55,628 nt of DNA, taken from NCBI RefSeq assembly GCF_000282195.1, contig NZ_AKJT01000026.1, forward strand, positions 1 to 55,628, in the 5' to 3' direction. The stretch is from Pseudomonas sp. GM18 (GTDB lineage Bacteria > Pseudomonadota > Gammaproteobacteria > Pseudomonadales > Pseudomonadaceae). Made by a program: the position numbers and the translations under genes. Positions 25,843 through 34,577 of the stretch are shown here, piece by piece (position 1 is the stretch's first letter; every line of letters starts with the position of its first letter). Below the pieces are notes generated by a model. The model saw only the letters and a list, made by a program, of their open reading frames with translations. It was not told where the DNA came from and searched no databases.

Positions 25843-25878
25843 TTTACCGTACATACGGAAAAACATATATTCGGTAAA
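25843..25878. promoter_or_regulatory. inverted repeat in the arsR promoter region
   Basis: TTTACCG (25843-25849) and CGGTAAA (25872-25878) form an inverted repeat across an AT-rich centre (ACATATATTCGG). It lies 57-92 bases upstream of the arsR start, and three related ACATA/GCATATA words follow each other here. It is a candidate ArsR operator. Confidence 0.45.
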
Positions 25879-25934
25879 TCGCATATAAGCTGATGCTCCG
25901 TTGTGACGCAAAGCCCAAACCAGCGAGAACCGAA

Positions 25935-26297
25935 ATGTCTGACTCTCTGACGCCGACCGCCGTTTTCAAATGCCTGGCTGACGACAACCGCGCCCGCATG
26001 ATGCTGCTCATCGCCCGTGAGGGAGAGTTGTGTGTCTGCGAGCTGACCTGCGCGTTGAACGAGAGCCAGCCGAAAATTTCCAGGCACCTGGCGCAGTTGC
26101 GTACCTGCGGATTGCTGGTGGACCGTCGACAAGGCCAGTGGGTCTACTACCGACTGCACCCAAATCTTCCGGATTGGGTGCATCAGATGCTGACCGTGGC
26201 GCTTCAAGCCAACACGCACTGGTTAAGCCCCGATGCCAAGCGCCTTGAACAAATGGGCGACCGTCCTGAACGGGCAGCCGCCTGCTGTCCGGCTTGA
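25935..26297 (+). CDS. arsR: ArsR family arsenite-responsive repressor
   Basis: This is a winged-helix repressor of 120 residues. The As(III) site ELCVCEL (residues about 31-37) is in the recognition-helix region as in classical ArsR, and a further cysteine pair (ACCPA) closes the protein. [18 protein letters not shown] is the DNA-reading helix pair. It is the first gene of the arsR-GAPDH-arsJ operon and should be released from DNA by arsenite. The ATG at 25935 is preferred; an upstream extension (25893) has no support. Confidence 0.92.
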   Translation: MSDSLTPTAVFKCLADDNRARMMLLIAREGELCVCELTCALNESQPKISRHLAQLRTCGLLVDRRQGQWVYYRLHPNLPDWVHQMLTVALQANTHWLSPDAKRLEQMGDRPERAAACCPA

Positions 26298-26344
26298 TGA
26301 TTGCCAAAGCACCCTCCCTGACAACCGCTACAGAGCACCTCAAC

Positions 26345-27349
26345 ATGACTATCAAAGTGGGCATCAATGGTTTTGGCCGCATCGGTCGTCTCGCCATGCG
26401 CGCCGCCTGGCACTGGCCGGAGTTTGAGTTCGTGCAGATCAACGACCCGGCAGGCGACGCGGCGACGCATGCGCACTTGCTGAACTTCGATTCGGTGCAT
26501 GGTCGCTGGAATGATCAAGCAAGCGCCGAGGGCAACTGTATTGTCATCGACGGCAAGCGCATCAAGGTCACCGCCAACAAGGCGATTGCCGATACCGATT
26601 GGTCGGGCTGCGATCTGGTGATTGAAGCCAGCGGCAAGATGAAGACCGTCGCGGTGCTTCAGGCGTACCTCGACCAGGGCGTCAAACGCGTGGTGGTCAG
26701 CGCTCCGGTGAAAGAAGAGGGCGCGCTGAACATCGTCATGGGCGTCAACCATCAACTGTTCAATCCGGCGGAACATCGCATCGTTACCGCCGCGTCGTGT
26801 ACCACCAATTGCCTTGCGCCAGTGGTCAAGGTGATCCATGAAGCGCTAGGCATTCGCCACGGCTCGATCACCACCATTCACGACTTGACCAACACCCAAA
26901 GCATCCTCGACCAACCCCACAAGGATCTGCGCCGTGCGCGGGCTTCGGGCATGAGCCTGATCCCGACCAGCACGGGTTCCGCTACCGCCATCGCGGAAAT
27001 TTTCCCGGAGCTGCGCGGGCGTCTGAATGGCCACGCCGTGCGCGTACCGTTGGCCAATGCTTCGCTGACCGATTGTGTCTTTGAGGTCGAGCGCGTCACC
27101 ACGGTCGAAGAAGTGAATCGGTTTCTCAAGGACGCGTCCGAAAACCAACTCAAAGACATCCTCGGTTTCGAGGAGCGTGCGCTGGTGTCCATCGACTACC
27201 GAACCGACCCGCGCTCATCGATCATCGATGCACTGTCGACCCTGGTCATCAACGGCACCCAGGTCAAACTCTATGCCTGGTATGACAACGAATGGGCTTA
27301 CGCGAACCGCACCGTCGAATTGGCCAGGATGGTCGGTCTGGCCGTTTAA
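26345..27349 (+). CDS. glyceraldehyde-3-phosphate dehydrogenase, ArsJ-associated type
   Basis: This type I GAPDH of 334 residues has NAD-binding [14 protein letters not shown] at the start and catalytic Cys152 in [11 protein letters not shown]. In organisms with ArsJ, this enzyme uses arsenate in place of phosphate and forms 1-arseno-3-phosphoglycerate, which the neighbouring ArsJ exports. It lies between arsR and arsJ, which is the diagnostic order. The ATG at 26345 gives the conserved N-terminus; an upstream start at about 26297 is rejected. Confidence 0.93.
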   Translation: MTIKVGINGFGRIGRLAMRAAWHWPEFEFVQINDPAGDAATHAHLLNFDSVHGRWNDQASAEGNCIVIDGKRIKVTANKAIADTDWSGCDLVIEASGKMKTVAVLQAYLDQGVKRVVVSAPVKEEGALNIVMGVNHQLFNPAEHRIVTAASCTTNCLAPVVKVIHEALGIRHGSITTIHDLTNTQSILDQPHKDLRRARASGMSLIPTSTGSATAIAEIFPELRGRLNGHAVRVPLANASLTDCVFEVERVTTVEEVNRFLKDASENQLKDILGFEERALVSIDYRTDPRSSIIDALSTLVINGTQVKLYAWYDNEWAYANRTVELARMVGLAV

Positions 27350-27358
27350 GGAACATTG

Positions 27359-28579
27359 ATGAAAGCCTTGTCAGCCCTCGCTCCGTCAGTGCGGCAATAC
27401 CTGCTTGTGACTGGCAATTACTGGGCCTTTACCCTCACCGACGGTGCCTTGCGCATGTTGGTGGTGCTGCACTTTCACGGGTTGGGCTACAGCCCGTTGC
27501 AAATCGCGGCGTTGTTTCTGTTCTACGAACTCTTTGGCGTGATCACCAACCTGGTGGGCGGTTATCTAGGTGCGCGACTGGGGCTGAACCGAACCATGAA
27601 CATCGGGCTGGGGATGCAGGTTGTGGCGCTGTTGATGCTGACGGTGCCGGTGGCCTGGCTGACGATTCCTTGGGTGATGGGGGCTCAGGCGCTGTCGGGG
27701 ATCGCCAAAGACCTGAACAAGATGAGCGCCAAAAGCTCGATCAAGCTGCTGGTGCCCGATGGGCAGCAGGGCAAGCTTTATCAATGGATAGCCATCCTTA
27801 CCGGCTCGAAGAATGCACTTAAAGGCGTCGGTTTCTTTCTCGGCGGGGCATTGCTCGCCCTGATCGGTTTCAAAGGGGCGTTGCTGGCCATGGCAGGCGT
27901 TCTTTCGCTGATCTGGTTCAGCAGCTTGATCCTGTTGAAAAAGGATCTGGGCAAGGCGAAAGCCAAGCCCAGGTTTCGCGACATCCTCTCCAAGAGCCGG
28001 GCCATCAACATTTTGTCGGCAGCACGGATGTTCCTGTTCGGTGCCCGCGATGTCTGGTTCGTCGTGGCTTTACCGGTGTACTTGAGCAGCGTTTTTGGCT
28101 GGGACTTCTGGAAGGTCGGTGGATTCCTGGCGGCCTGGGTGATTGGCTACGGCATCGTGCAATCATTCGCGCCGCGGATCACCGGCAAACAACGAGGACA
28201 TGTTCCTGATGGCCGCGCTGCGTTTCTTTGGGCAGTTGCTTTGGCAGGCCTGCCCGCGGCAATCGCTCTGGGGCTGAACGCCGGGTTGTCGCAACAGTGG
28301 GTGCTGTTGGGCGGTTTGATGATCTTTGGTGCGTTGTTCGCGGTGAATTCCTCGCTGCACAGCTATCTGATCGTGTCCTACGCCAAGGAAGACGGCGTAT
28401 CGCTGGATGTGGGCTTTTACTACATGTCCAACGCCATGGGACGGCTGATCGGCACCGTGCTCTCTGGTTGGGTTTTTCAGGTGTTCGGGCTGGGAGCATG
28501 TTTATGGATATCCAGCGCATTTGTTATATTCGCGGCCCTGATTTCTGTTAGGTTGCCGAGGCATTCCAAAGTGATCTAA
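27359..28579 (+). CDS. arsJ: organoarsenical efflux MFS permease ArsJ
   Basis: The product (406 residues) is an inner-membrane MFS protein with about ten to twelve hydrophobic segments. Its N-terminus (RQYLLVTGNYWAFTLTDGAL), FELFGV-like FYELFGVITNLVGGYLGARL, and KDLNKMSAKSSIK are characteristic of ArsJ. It exports 1-arseno-3-phosphoglycerate made by the GAPDH gene 9 bases upstream. AAGGA precedes the ATG at 27359. The gene ends the arsenic operon; the following 280 bases are AT-rich and gene-free. Confidence 0.92.
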   Translation: MKALSALAPSVRQYLLVTGNYWAFTLTDGALRMLVVLHFHGLGYSPLQIAALFLFYELFGVITNLVGGYLGARLGLNRTMNIGLGMQVVALLMLTVPVAWLTIPWVMGAQALSGIAKDLNKMSAKSSIKLLVPDGQQGKLYQWIAILTGSKNALKGVGFFLGGALLALIGFKGALLAMAGVLSLIWFSSLILLKKDLGKAKAKPRFRDILSKSRAINILSAARMFLFGARDVWFVVALPVYLSSVFGWDFWKVGGFLAAWVIGYGIVQSFAPRITGKQRGHVPDGRAAFLWAVALAGLPAAIALGLNAGLSQQWVLLGGLMIFGALFAVNSSLHSYLIVSYAKEDGVSLDVGFYYMSNAMGRLIGTVLSGWVFQVFGLGACLWISSAFVIFAALISVRLPRHSKVI

Positions 28580-28859
28580 GTCGCTCTAAAGGCGCTGTTT
28601 CAAGCGTTTTACTCTTCATGGTGCAACTTCCATTTTTATTTATTTCGGTATGCCTGACATTTTTCAGGCGCCAAATATTTGCAGTTTTTTATATGTATCG
28701 AAAAGCGATTGCGCTTAGCACAATTAATTCATACGCACTATTAAAACCTAAGCCATACATTACCCACCAGACCAGGCGGCGAGGAAAAACTACAACAACC
28801 TGATCACTAAAAACCTGACACAACTAAAACTAAAATCTCCTTACAAGTCGGTGAGCATC

Positions 28860-29516
28860 ATGATTAAAGTCATGGCCTACTTTTTAATAGGAGCTGGTAT
28901 TGCAGGATGCAACGGTATGGTAAAACCCGACTTGTCGGGACCTGCCAATGATTCATATTTCTCAGTCTTTTCAGGCTTTCCCTTGCCCTATCTGTACACC
29001 GCCTCGGCCGTACAATGGAACGAGGACTACGCCGTTACCACCCGCCACACCCCCCTCATTCGCAACGTGAAATACAGCTGCAGCACCGGCTGCGACCTGG
29101 TCTTCATCAAGCACAAGGCCGACGGTCATTATCCGTCATGGCGCGCACCGCGCGTGGGTGAGCACATCACTGCCGTGGGGACGAGCCCGTATATGACAAC
29201 GGTCAGCGGGCAAGGCAAGGTGTATCCGGCGCCTTTCATCAACAGTGATGAAGGCAGCGGCGAACGCTATGCCATCCATGATGCCCCGATGATCAAGGGG
29301 ATGTCGGGTGGGCCCGTCATCGCCAATGACGGCAGCATTGTCGGTATTAATGTCGGCTACTTCTCCACCACACTTCACGATGTGAGTTTTCACCCTGGGT
29401 TAAAGGGTGCCGAGCGGATCAGTATCTTTATTCCTTACTCGATCATTCAGCGTGAGTGGGGGCTGATGCAGGCACAGCTTAACGATTCACACGGCACGAA
29501 ATACGCGCAGAAGTAG
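28860..29516 (+). CDS. trypsin-like serine protease-fold lipoprotein
   Basis: This 218-residue protein begins with a lipoprotein signal (MIKVMAYFLIGAGIAGC, lipid cysteine at residue 17). A small trypsin-like protease domain follows. The triad can be read as His63 (VTTRHTPL), Asp79 (CDLVFIKH) and Ser149 (KGMSGGPVI), with a GIN motif after it. It should be anchored to a membrane and face the periplasm. The gene starts at 28860 with GGTGAG upstream, or at GTG 28851. The preceding 280 bases are AT-rich and without genes. Function and substrate are unknown. Confidence 0.75.
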   Translation: MIKVMAYFLIGAGIAGCNGMVKPDLSGPANDSYFSVFSGFPLPYLYTASAVQWNEDYAVTTRHTPLIRNVKYSCSTGCDLVFIKHKADGHYPSWRAPRVGEHITAVGTSPYMTTVSGQGKVYPAPFINSDEGSGERYAIHDAPMIKGMSGGPVIANDGSIVGINVGYFSTTLHDVSFHPGLKGAERISIFIPYSIIQREWGLMQAQLNDSHGTKYAQK

Positions 29517-29527
29517 CGTTGGGTCAT

Positions 29528-29555
29528 CACCGAATCCGGATCATCGGATTCGGTG
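29528..29555. repeat. perfect 11-base hairpin downstream of the protease-like gene
   Basis: CACCGAATCCG (29528-29538) and CGGATTCGGTG (29545-29555) are exact complements around GATCAT. The hairpin starts 12 bases after the stop. No T-run follows, so it may be a factor-dependent terminator or an mRNA end-stabiliser rather than an intrinsic terminator. Confidence 0.6.
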
Positions 29556-29704
29556 TGACGTGGCACGTCGATCACTCGCTTATTGAATCCAGGCGTATAT
29601 TGATAGTGTCGATCCCGTTAGTTGAGGCGATAGCCAATCGTCGGTGGTGTGACAGGCGAGAGCGTTGGGGGAGCTAGGTATCCCGGAACGTTTGGAGGTG
29701 TTAC

Positions 29705-30607
29705 ATGAGCCAATATCAACGACTCTTTCTGATAGCCGGCCCAGCCATGCGTCACACTCCGGCGTTGGAGCGAGCTGTCGCCATTGCCGAAGCCACTGGC
29801 GCAGCGCTGCACATCACGGTGTTTATCGAAGACTCCCATCTTTTGGGTTTGATGAGCGCCGGTGCGCGGTTTCGTGAGGCCTGCCAGCAAGAGAACGAAA
29901 AGTGGCTGAAGGATGAAGCAGATCTGATACGCGGGCGCGGGGTCACGGTAAGCACTGAAGTGCTTATAACCCGCAGCGCGTTGCAAGAGATCCTTCGGCA
30001 TGTGGCAGAAATGCAGCCGGATCTGGTGATCAAGGACGTGCAGCACGAGTCTGCGCTCAAGCGCGTTTTCGTTACGCCTCTGGATTGGCACCTGTTGCGC
30101 GAATGTCCGGTGCCCGTGCATCTGGTCAGTGAGGTCAGGTGTCCGCTACCGCGGGTGATCGTGGCGGCAGTCGATCCGTCGCAACCCGAGACGCAGATCA
30201 CCGGCATCAACGACCGCATCATCCAGGCAGCGAACGGATTGGCCATGCAATGCAACGCAGAACTGCATTTGCTGCATGCTTATGATCTATCGCTGACGCA
30301 TATATCCGATGCAGGCGCGGGTGCAGTGACGATGCCAGGCTTCAACAGTGACGTGCGCAAGTCTCTGCATAAGTCATTCATCGCATTGGCCGACCACTTT
30401 GGCGTGCCCACCGAGCGACAACACTTCGTTGCGGGGCCGCCCGGCAAAGCGCTGGCTGACTTTGCAGCCCATCACCGGGCCGATGTGATCGTCATGGGCA
30501 ATGCGCATCGCAAGGGATTGGGCAAGTGGGTGGGCAGTACGACGGAGCATGTTCTGTATCGAGTGCCCTGCAACATCTTCGCGGTCACGGGGCCAGCGGA
30601 TCAGTGA
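29705..30607 (+). CDS. universal stress protein with two Usp domains (UspE-like)
   Basis: This 300-residue cytoplasmic protein contains two tandem Usp folds: residues about 1-140 (RLFLIAGPAMRHTPALERAV) and about 150-300 (VIVAAVDPSQPETQITGIND). The second domain ends with the nucleotide-binding type motif GNAHRKGLGKWVGSTTEHVL. The first lacks this glycine motif. The arrangement matches UspE. GGAGGTGTTAC precedes the ATG. Its end overlaps the convergent neighbouring gene by 7 bases. Confidence 0.87.
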   Translation: MSQYQRLFLIAGPAMRHTPALERAVAIAEATGAALHITVFIEDSHLLGLMSAGARFREACQQENEKWLKDEADLIRGRGVTVSTEVLITRSALQEILRHVAEMQPDLVIKDVQHESALKRVFVTPLDWHLLRECPVPVHLVSEVRCPLPRVIVAAVDPSQPETQITGINDRIIQAANGLAMQCNAELHLLHAYDLSLTHISDAGAGAVTMPGFNSDVRKSLHKSFIALADHFGVPTERQHFVAGPPGKALADFAAHHRADVIVMGNAHRKGLGKWVGSTTEHVLYRVPCNIFAVTGPADQ

Positions 30608-31017
30608 ATGAATCCGTTCTCAAATGACTCGCTAAGGGCGTCTCGGCGGCTGGGGCGGGATTTTTTGAGGGCACGTTCCGAGATATCCCGGTAGGTATCG
30701 CTATCGGTTGCTGCCAGGAGCTTGGCGCCGCCCTTCAGGGTGGCCATGAAGGTCACCTCGGTGCTCTTGCCGGCGAGCAGATAGCCGGCGATGGCCCCGA
30801 TCGGCCCCAACAACATCGCGCCCGCAATGCCCAGGCCGATGGCGCTCTTTATATTCTTGTTGGATTCTGTGTTCTGGACCGTCAGATCTTTAAATTCCGA
30901 GACGGAGAAGCTTTTCCCCAGTCGTGGTTTAAGGGCTGTTTTGAGTGTGATGGTTCCCGAGTAATACTCCCCATCGCCCTGCGGGAAGTCACCAGCGAGC
31001 ACTATGATCTTTGCCAT
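30601..31017 (-). CDS. unrecognised 138-residue protein with a glycine-rich hydrophobic hairpin
   Basis: I do not recognise a family. The protein starts MAKIIVLAGDFPQGDGEYYS, a beta-rich domain, then has a glycine-rich hydrophobic pair, AIGLGIAGAMLLGPIGAIAG at about residues 59-78 followed by YLLAGKSTEVTFMATLKGG, and a basic tail. The central part looks like a glycine zipper that may insert in a membrane. GAGAAC precedes the ATG at 31017. It is convergent with, and overlaps, the universal stress gene. Confidence 0.7.
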   Translation of the reverse strand: MAKIIVLAGDFPQGDGEYYSGTITLKTALKPRLGKSFSVSEFKDLTVQNTESNKNIKSAIGLGIAGAMLLGPIGAIAGYLLAGKSTEVTFMATLKGGAKLLAATDSDTYRDISERALKKSRPSRRDALSESFENGFIH

Positions 31018-31293
31018 GTGGAATGTTCTCTTGGGCGATCATTTTTGGGGTAGACATTGCGCGCGTCCAAACTCAAAACGTCAACGAGCTGACGATGAGT
31101 GGTGAGTCATCCAGTCATGAACGCAAAGCGTAGCAGGCGGGTGGGGCCGTGGAGGTGGTCATAGCCCTGGTCATGGTCGTTTTATAACGTTTGGCTCAAG
31201 CCGGCGGATAATGCGTTTTAATTCTCCCTTGATCCGACAGATGCTCGGAATCAACAACAGACCTTTCAGCCGAAAGGGGTTAACGGGGGATTA

Positions 31294-32130
31294 ATGGACT
31301 TCTGGACCACCACGCAAGTATCGATTCTAGGGCTGGTTGAAGGACTCACAGAGTTTTTGCCGATCTCCAGTACGGGCCACCAGATTATTGCCGCGGACTT
31401 GCTCGACTTTGGCGGTGAGCGAGCCATGGCGTTCAATATCATTATTCAGTTGGGAGCTATTCTGGCGGTCGTCTGGGAGTTCCGTCGCAAAATTCTGGAG
31501 ATCACCACCGGCTTGCCGACCCAGCGTAATGCGCAACGTTTCACTCTGAACTTATTGATCGGTTTCTTGCCGGCGGTTGTCCTGGGTGTGATGTTCGCCG
31601 ACAAAATCCATCAGTATCTGTTCAACCCGATCACTGTGGCCGTGGCGCTGGTGATCGGCGGGATCATCATGTTGTGGGCCGAACAACGCGAGCATGTGGT
31701 GGTGATCGATCACGTGGACGAGATGCGCTGGACCGATGCCTTGAAAGTCGGTTGCGCACAATGCCTGGCGATGATCCCCGGTACTTCGCGCTCGGGATCG
31801 ACGATTATCGGCGGGTTGCTGTTTGGCCTGTCACGCAAGACGGCCACCGAGTTTTCGTTCTTCCTGGCGATGCCGACAATGGTGGGTGCCGCGGTGTACT
31901 CGGGCTATAAATATCGCGACCTGTTCCAGGCCGCAGATTTGCCGGTGTTTGCCCTGGGGTTTGTCGCCGCTTTCGTCTTTGCGATGATTGCCGTGCGCGG
32001 GTTGCTCAAGTTCATTGCCAACCATAGTTATGCGGTGTTTGCCTGGTACCGGATCACCTTCGGTTTACTGATTCTGGCGACGTGGTTTTTGGGTTGGGTC
32101 GACTGGAATCACCTCTCGGAAGGGGCGTAG
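31294..32130 (+). CDS. uppP: undecaprenyl-diphosphatase UppP (BacA)
   Basis: This integral membrane phosphatase of 278 residues regenerates undecaprenyl phosphate, the lipid carrier for peptidoglycan and for repeat-unit polysaccharides. The family motifs are [15 protein letters not shown] near residue 15-29 and [10 protein letters not shown] near 163. GGGGGA precedes the ATG. It lies beside an exopolysaccharide locus that needs the same carrier. A strong terminator follows. Confidence 0.95.
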   Translation: MDFWTTTQVSILGLVEGLTEFLPISSTGHQIIAADLLDFGGERAMAFNIIIQLGAILAVVWEFRRKILEITTGLPTQRNAQRFTLNLLIGFLPAVVLGVMFADKIHQYLFNPITVAVALVIGGIIMLWAEQREHVVVIDHVDEMRWTDALKVGCAQCLAMIPGTSRSGSTIIGGLLFGLSRKTATEFSFFLAMPTMVGAAVYSGYKYRDLFQAADLPVFALGFVAAFVFAMIAVRGLLKFIANHSYAVFAWYRITFGLLILATWFLGWVDWNHLSEGA

Positions 32131-32146
32131 GTTTTCCTGTGTTGAT

Positions 32147-32179
32147 AAAAAACGCCGCTTGTTGAGCGGCGTTTTTTTT
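32147..32179. terminator. Rho-independent terminator between uppP and rfaH
   Basis: AAAAAACGCCGCT and AGCGGCGTTTTTT-type arms surround TGTTG and end in eight T (32172-32179). Its A-run on the other side allows it to end both uppP and the convergent rfaH transcripts. Confidence 0.9.
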
Positions 32180-32195
32180 GAGCGTCTAAAAGCAT

Positions 32196-32702
32196 CTAAA
32201 GCTTGTTGACCCGCGCCAGCGGCAGCCTGATTTGCTGTTCACGCTGCAGGAAATTCATCATCAGCAGCACCCGTTCCTCGCCGTCCATGGCCAGGAACAC
32301 CGCTTCGAGATCGCAGAACGGGCCTTCAGTGATACGCACTGCATCTCCGTGTTTCAACAACGTGGTCACGATCGCCTGGCTGTCCCGCTCCTGGAGCTCG
32401 TCGATCAGCGCATCGCGGATCGGCAGCGGCTGACCGCCGAACCCGACGACCCGCGATACGCCGCGGGTCGAGCGCAGTGGACCCCAGCTGTCCTGAAGGC
32501 TCAGTTGAATAAACAGGTAGCCCGGAAACAGCGACTCGCTGATCACTCGACGTTGCCCGCGCAACATGCGCTCACGTCTGTAGGTCTTGCGAAAGCAGGC
32601 ATAGCCTTGGCGCTGCAAATGTTCTTCGGCGCGCTCATCTTGCTTGGGCTTGCACTGGACCAGGTACCAGGCTTTGGTGGCGTGTTCTGCAATCGCGTTC
32701 AT
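32196..32702 (-). CDS. rfaH: RfaH, NusG-paralogue antitermination factor
   Basis: This 168-residue protein has an N-terminal NGN domain (AWYLVQCKPKQDERAEEHLQ, RRVISESLFPGYLFIQL, TRGVSRVVGFG) and a C-terminal part GDAVRITEGPFCDLEAVF then RVLLMMNFLQREQQI, all close to E. coli RfaH. RfaH is recruited to RNA polymerase at ops elements and suppresses Rho and pausing in long sugar operons. An exact ops core is found at 37468-37479 in this window. The gene overlaps the previous gene by 4 bases (ATGA) and seems to be co-transcribed with galU. Confidence 0.92.
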   Translation of the reverse strand: MNAIAEHATKAWYLVQCKPKQDERAEEHLQRQGYACFRKTYRRERMLRGQRRVISESLFPGYLFIQLSLQDSWGPLRSTRGVSRVVGFGGQPLPIRDALIDELQERDSQAIVTTLLKHGDAVRITEGPFCDLEAVFLAMDGEERVLLMMNFLQREQQIRLPLARVNKL

Positions 32703-33130
32703 TCAAATGCCCTCCCTGCATCGATCTGCTCCAGCAGTTCGGCGGTTTTGCGCTGCAGGAGCGAGCTGTCGCCCCGACTTTCCACGGTCAGGCAAGCTAC
32801 GCAACCCTCGCCCGAGAGGCGCAAGCAGAAGCGCCAGTCGGCAAAGACCAGGTTCAGCCCGCTGCTCTCGTTGAGGTCAAGGGCATCGCGGGCGTAACGC
32901 TGCTTGATGCTCGCCAGCAGCGCCTGACCATCCTTGACTTGGCGGCGGATCTCCCCAGAGGAGGGAAACGCGCCGATGCGTTCCACCAGCAGTACCGGTG
33001 GTTTTCGCGCGCGGGGGAAAATCAGTTCCGACGCATAGGCGCGCACGATGCGGTACGCGAGGTTGTGCTTAAGGTCAGCGCTATACGGGTGGCGACTGTC
33101 ATCTGCCTTGAAACCGCTCAACGTATTCAT
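32699..33130 (-). CDS. phosphomannomutase C-terminal domain-like protein, probably non-catalytic
   Basis: The 143-residue product resembles only the last domain of phosphomannomutase/CpsG-type enzymes: FPSSGEIRRQVKDGQALL, NESSGLNLVFADWRF, TVESRGDSSLLQRKTAEL. In true enzymes this domain has an R-x-S-N-T-E-P phosphate-binding loop; here it reads RLSGEGC, so the phosphate ligands are gone. The N-terminal part (about residues 1-60) differs from the mutase. It lies between galU and rfaH and overlaps rfaH by 4 bases. It is unlikely to be an enzyme; a regulatory or binding role is possible. Start could also be ATG at 33145. Confidence 0.75.
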   Translation of the reverse strand: MNTLSGFKADDSRHPYSADLKHNLAYRIVRAYASELIFPRARKPPVLLVERIGAFPSSGEIRRQVKDGQALLASIKQRYARDALDLNESSGLNLVFADWRFCLRLSGEGCVACLTVESRGDSSLLQRKTAELLEQIDAGRAFE

Positions 33131-33179
33131 AGAGGCTTCGTCCATAAGGTAATAAAGACCATATCGGGGGACAGCAACA

Positions 33180-34013
33180 TCACAGGGCGTTCTGATGCAG
33201 GTGCTCGAAGCAGAAGTTGGTGGCTTCGATATAACCTTCGGCACCGCCACAATCGAAGCGTCGGCCCTTGAACTGGTAAGCCAGTACGCAGCCGTTCTGG
33301 GCCTGTTTCATCAGTGCATCGGTGATCTGGATTTCACCGCCCTTGCCAGGTTCGGTGTCAGCGATCAGGTCGAAGATGTCAGGGGTCAGAATGTATCGAC
33401 CGATGATCGCCAGGTTGGACGGAGCGTCTTCCGGACGGGGTTTCTCGACCATGCTGTTGACCCGGTAAATCCCCTCGCGAATCAACTCGCCGGCAATCAC
33501 GCCGTACTTCTGAGTCTGCTCGCGGGGTACTTCCTGGATCGCCACGATCGAACAGCGGAACTGCTCATAAAGCTTGAGCATTTGCGCCAGAACTCCATCA
33601 CCCTCCAGGTTCAGGCACAGGTCGTCGGCCAGCACCACGGCGAATGGCTCATCACCGATCAACGAGCGGCCGCTGAGAATGGCGTGCCCCAAGCCTTTCA
33701 TTTCCACCTGACGGGTGTAGGAAAAGCTGCAGGTATCGATCAGCTCGCGAGTGCCGTGCAGGAACTTTTCCTTATCGGTGCCACGAATCTGGTGCTCCAG
33801 CTCGTAGCTGGTATCGAAATGATCCTCCAGCGCACGCTTGCCGCGGCCGGTGACGATGGCCATGTGTTGCAGGCCGGCGTCACGCGCTTCCTCGACGGCG
33901 TACTGGATCAGCGGCTTACTGACGATCGGCAGCATCTCCTTCGGCATGGCCTTGGTGGCGGGTAAAAAGCGGGTCCCATAACCGGCAGCGGGGAACAGGC
34001 ATTTACGAATCAT
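33180..34013 (-). CDS. galU: UTP-glucose-1-phosphate uridylyltransferase
   Basis: GalU makes UDP-glucose from UTP and glucose-1-phosphate. The 277-residue product shows the nucleotidyl-transfer start FPAAGYGTRFLPATKAMPKE and further family segments VEEARDAG and GEIQITDAL near residue 230. CAAGGA precedes the ATG. It is first in the minus-strand unit galU - phosphomannomutase-domain-like - rfaH, divergent from wzb-wzc across 564 bases. UDP-glucose would supply the polymer made by the locus. Confidence 0.94.
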   Translation of the reverse strand: MIRKCLFPAAGYGTRFLPATKAMPKEMLPIVSKPLIQYAVEEARDAGLQHMAIVTGRGKRALEDHFDTSYELEHQIRGTDKEKFLHGTRELIDTCSFSYTRQVEMKGLGHAILSGRSLIGDEPFAVVLADDLCLNLEGDGVLAQMLKLYEQFRCSIVAIQEVPREQTQKYGVIAGELIREGIYRVNSMVEKPRPEDAPSNLAIIGRYILTPDIFDLIADTEPGKGGEIQITDALMKQAQNGCVLAYQFKGRRFDCGGAEGYIEATNFCFEHLHQNAL

Positions 34014-34577
34014 GGAAGCGTCCTTGAAAGTAGACTGATGGAGTGGCTAATGGCAGTAGGAAAGATGGCGGAGCCGGTCACGCTGGGGAGTGCAGGCTCG
34101 AAACGGCCCGGTCACTCGAGAAAAATATTATGGAGGCGAGCATGCCGATTGCCTCACGGCATGCTTCTGACGTAACCCGCTGTCAATAAAGTTATTGCCC
34201 AAGGCGTCCCTTATCCAACTACTAATCGAATGTTCGACACCCTGGCAATGCACTAGCGGAACGGCTATACATTAGACATTCGCTATTTCGGTGTAATTTA
34301 GATTGAACGATCGCCGGAAAACGGCAACTGTTAGAAAATGTCTGGATAAATTCGCCGGCTGTTATATTCACATTCTGAAGAGTGGAATGTTATTTTTTGT
34401 CTGGAGAAAAAGTTGGGGGCTGTTCAAGCGTCATGGTAATAAATACGCACTGATTGTTTGAAAGTTTCAGCTGCAGTTACCGGTTATTATAAATGCCCGG
34501 GCTCATTCGTAGTTTAAAGCTCTTATGTTCGGCAAGTGCATGTCACCGCCAATGTTGACAAGACGGGGAAGGTTATC
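34014..34577. promoter_or_regulatory. gene-free divergent region between galU and wzb
   Basis: No gene was found in these 564 bases, which are AT-rich and should carry the divergent promoters of galU-rfaH and wzb-wzc. A hairpin, ACATTC (34370-34375) with GAATGT (34385-34390), is followed by TATTTTTTG and could be a weak terminator or attenuator in the wzb leader. GCCG/CGGC (about 34312-34324) forms a smaller one. No ops element is present here. Confidence 0.55.

Noticed and set aside
28618..28803. A 61-codon frame in the AT-rich gap after arsJ
   Set aside because: No ribosome binding site, no family similarity and repetitive threonine end. AT-rich gap sequence explains it.
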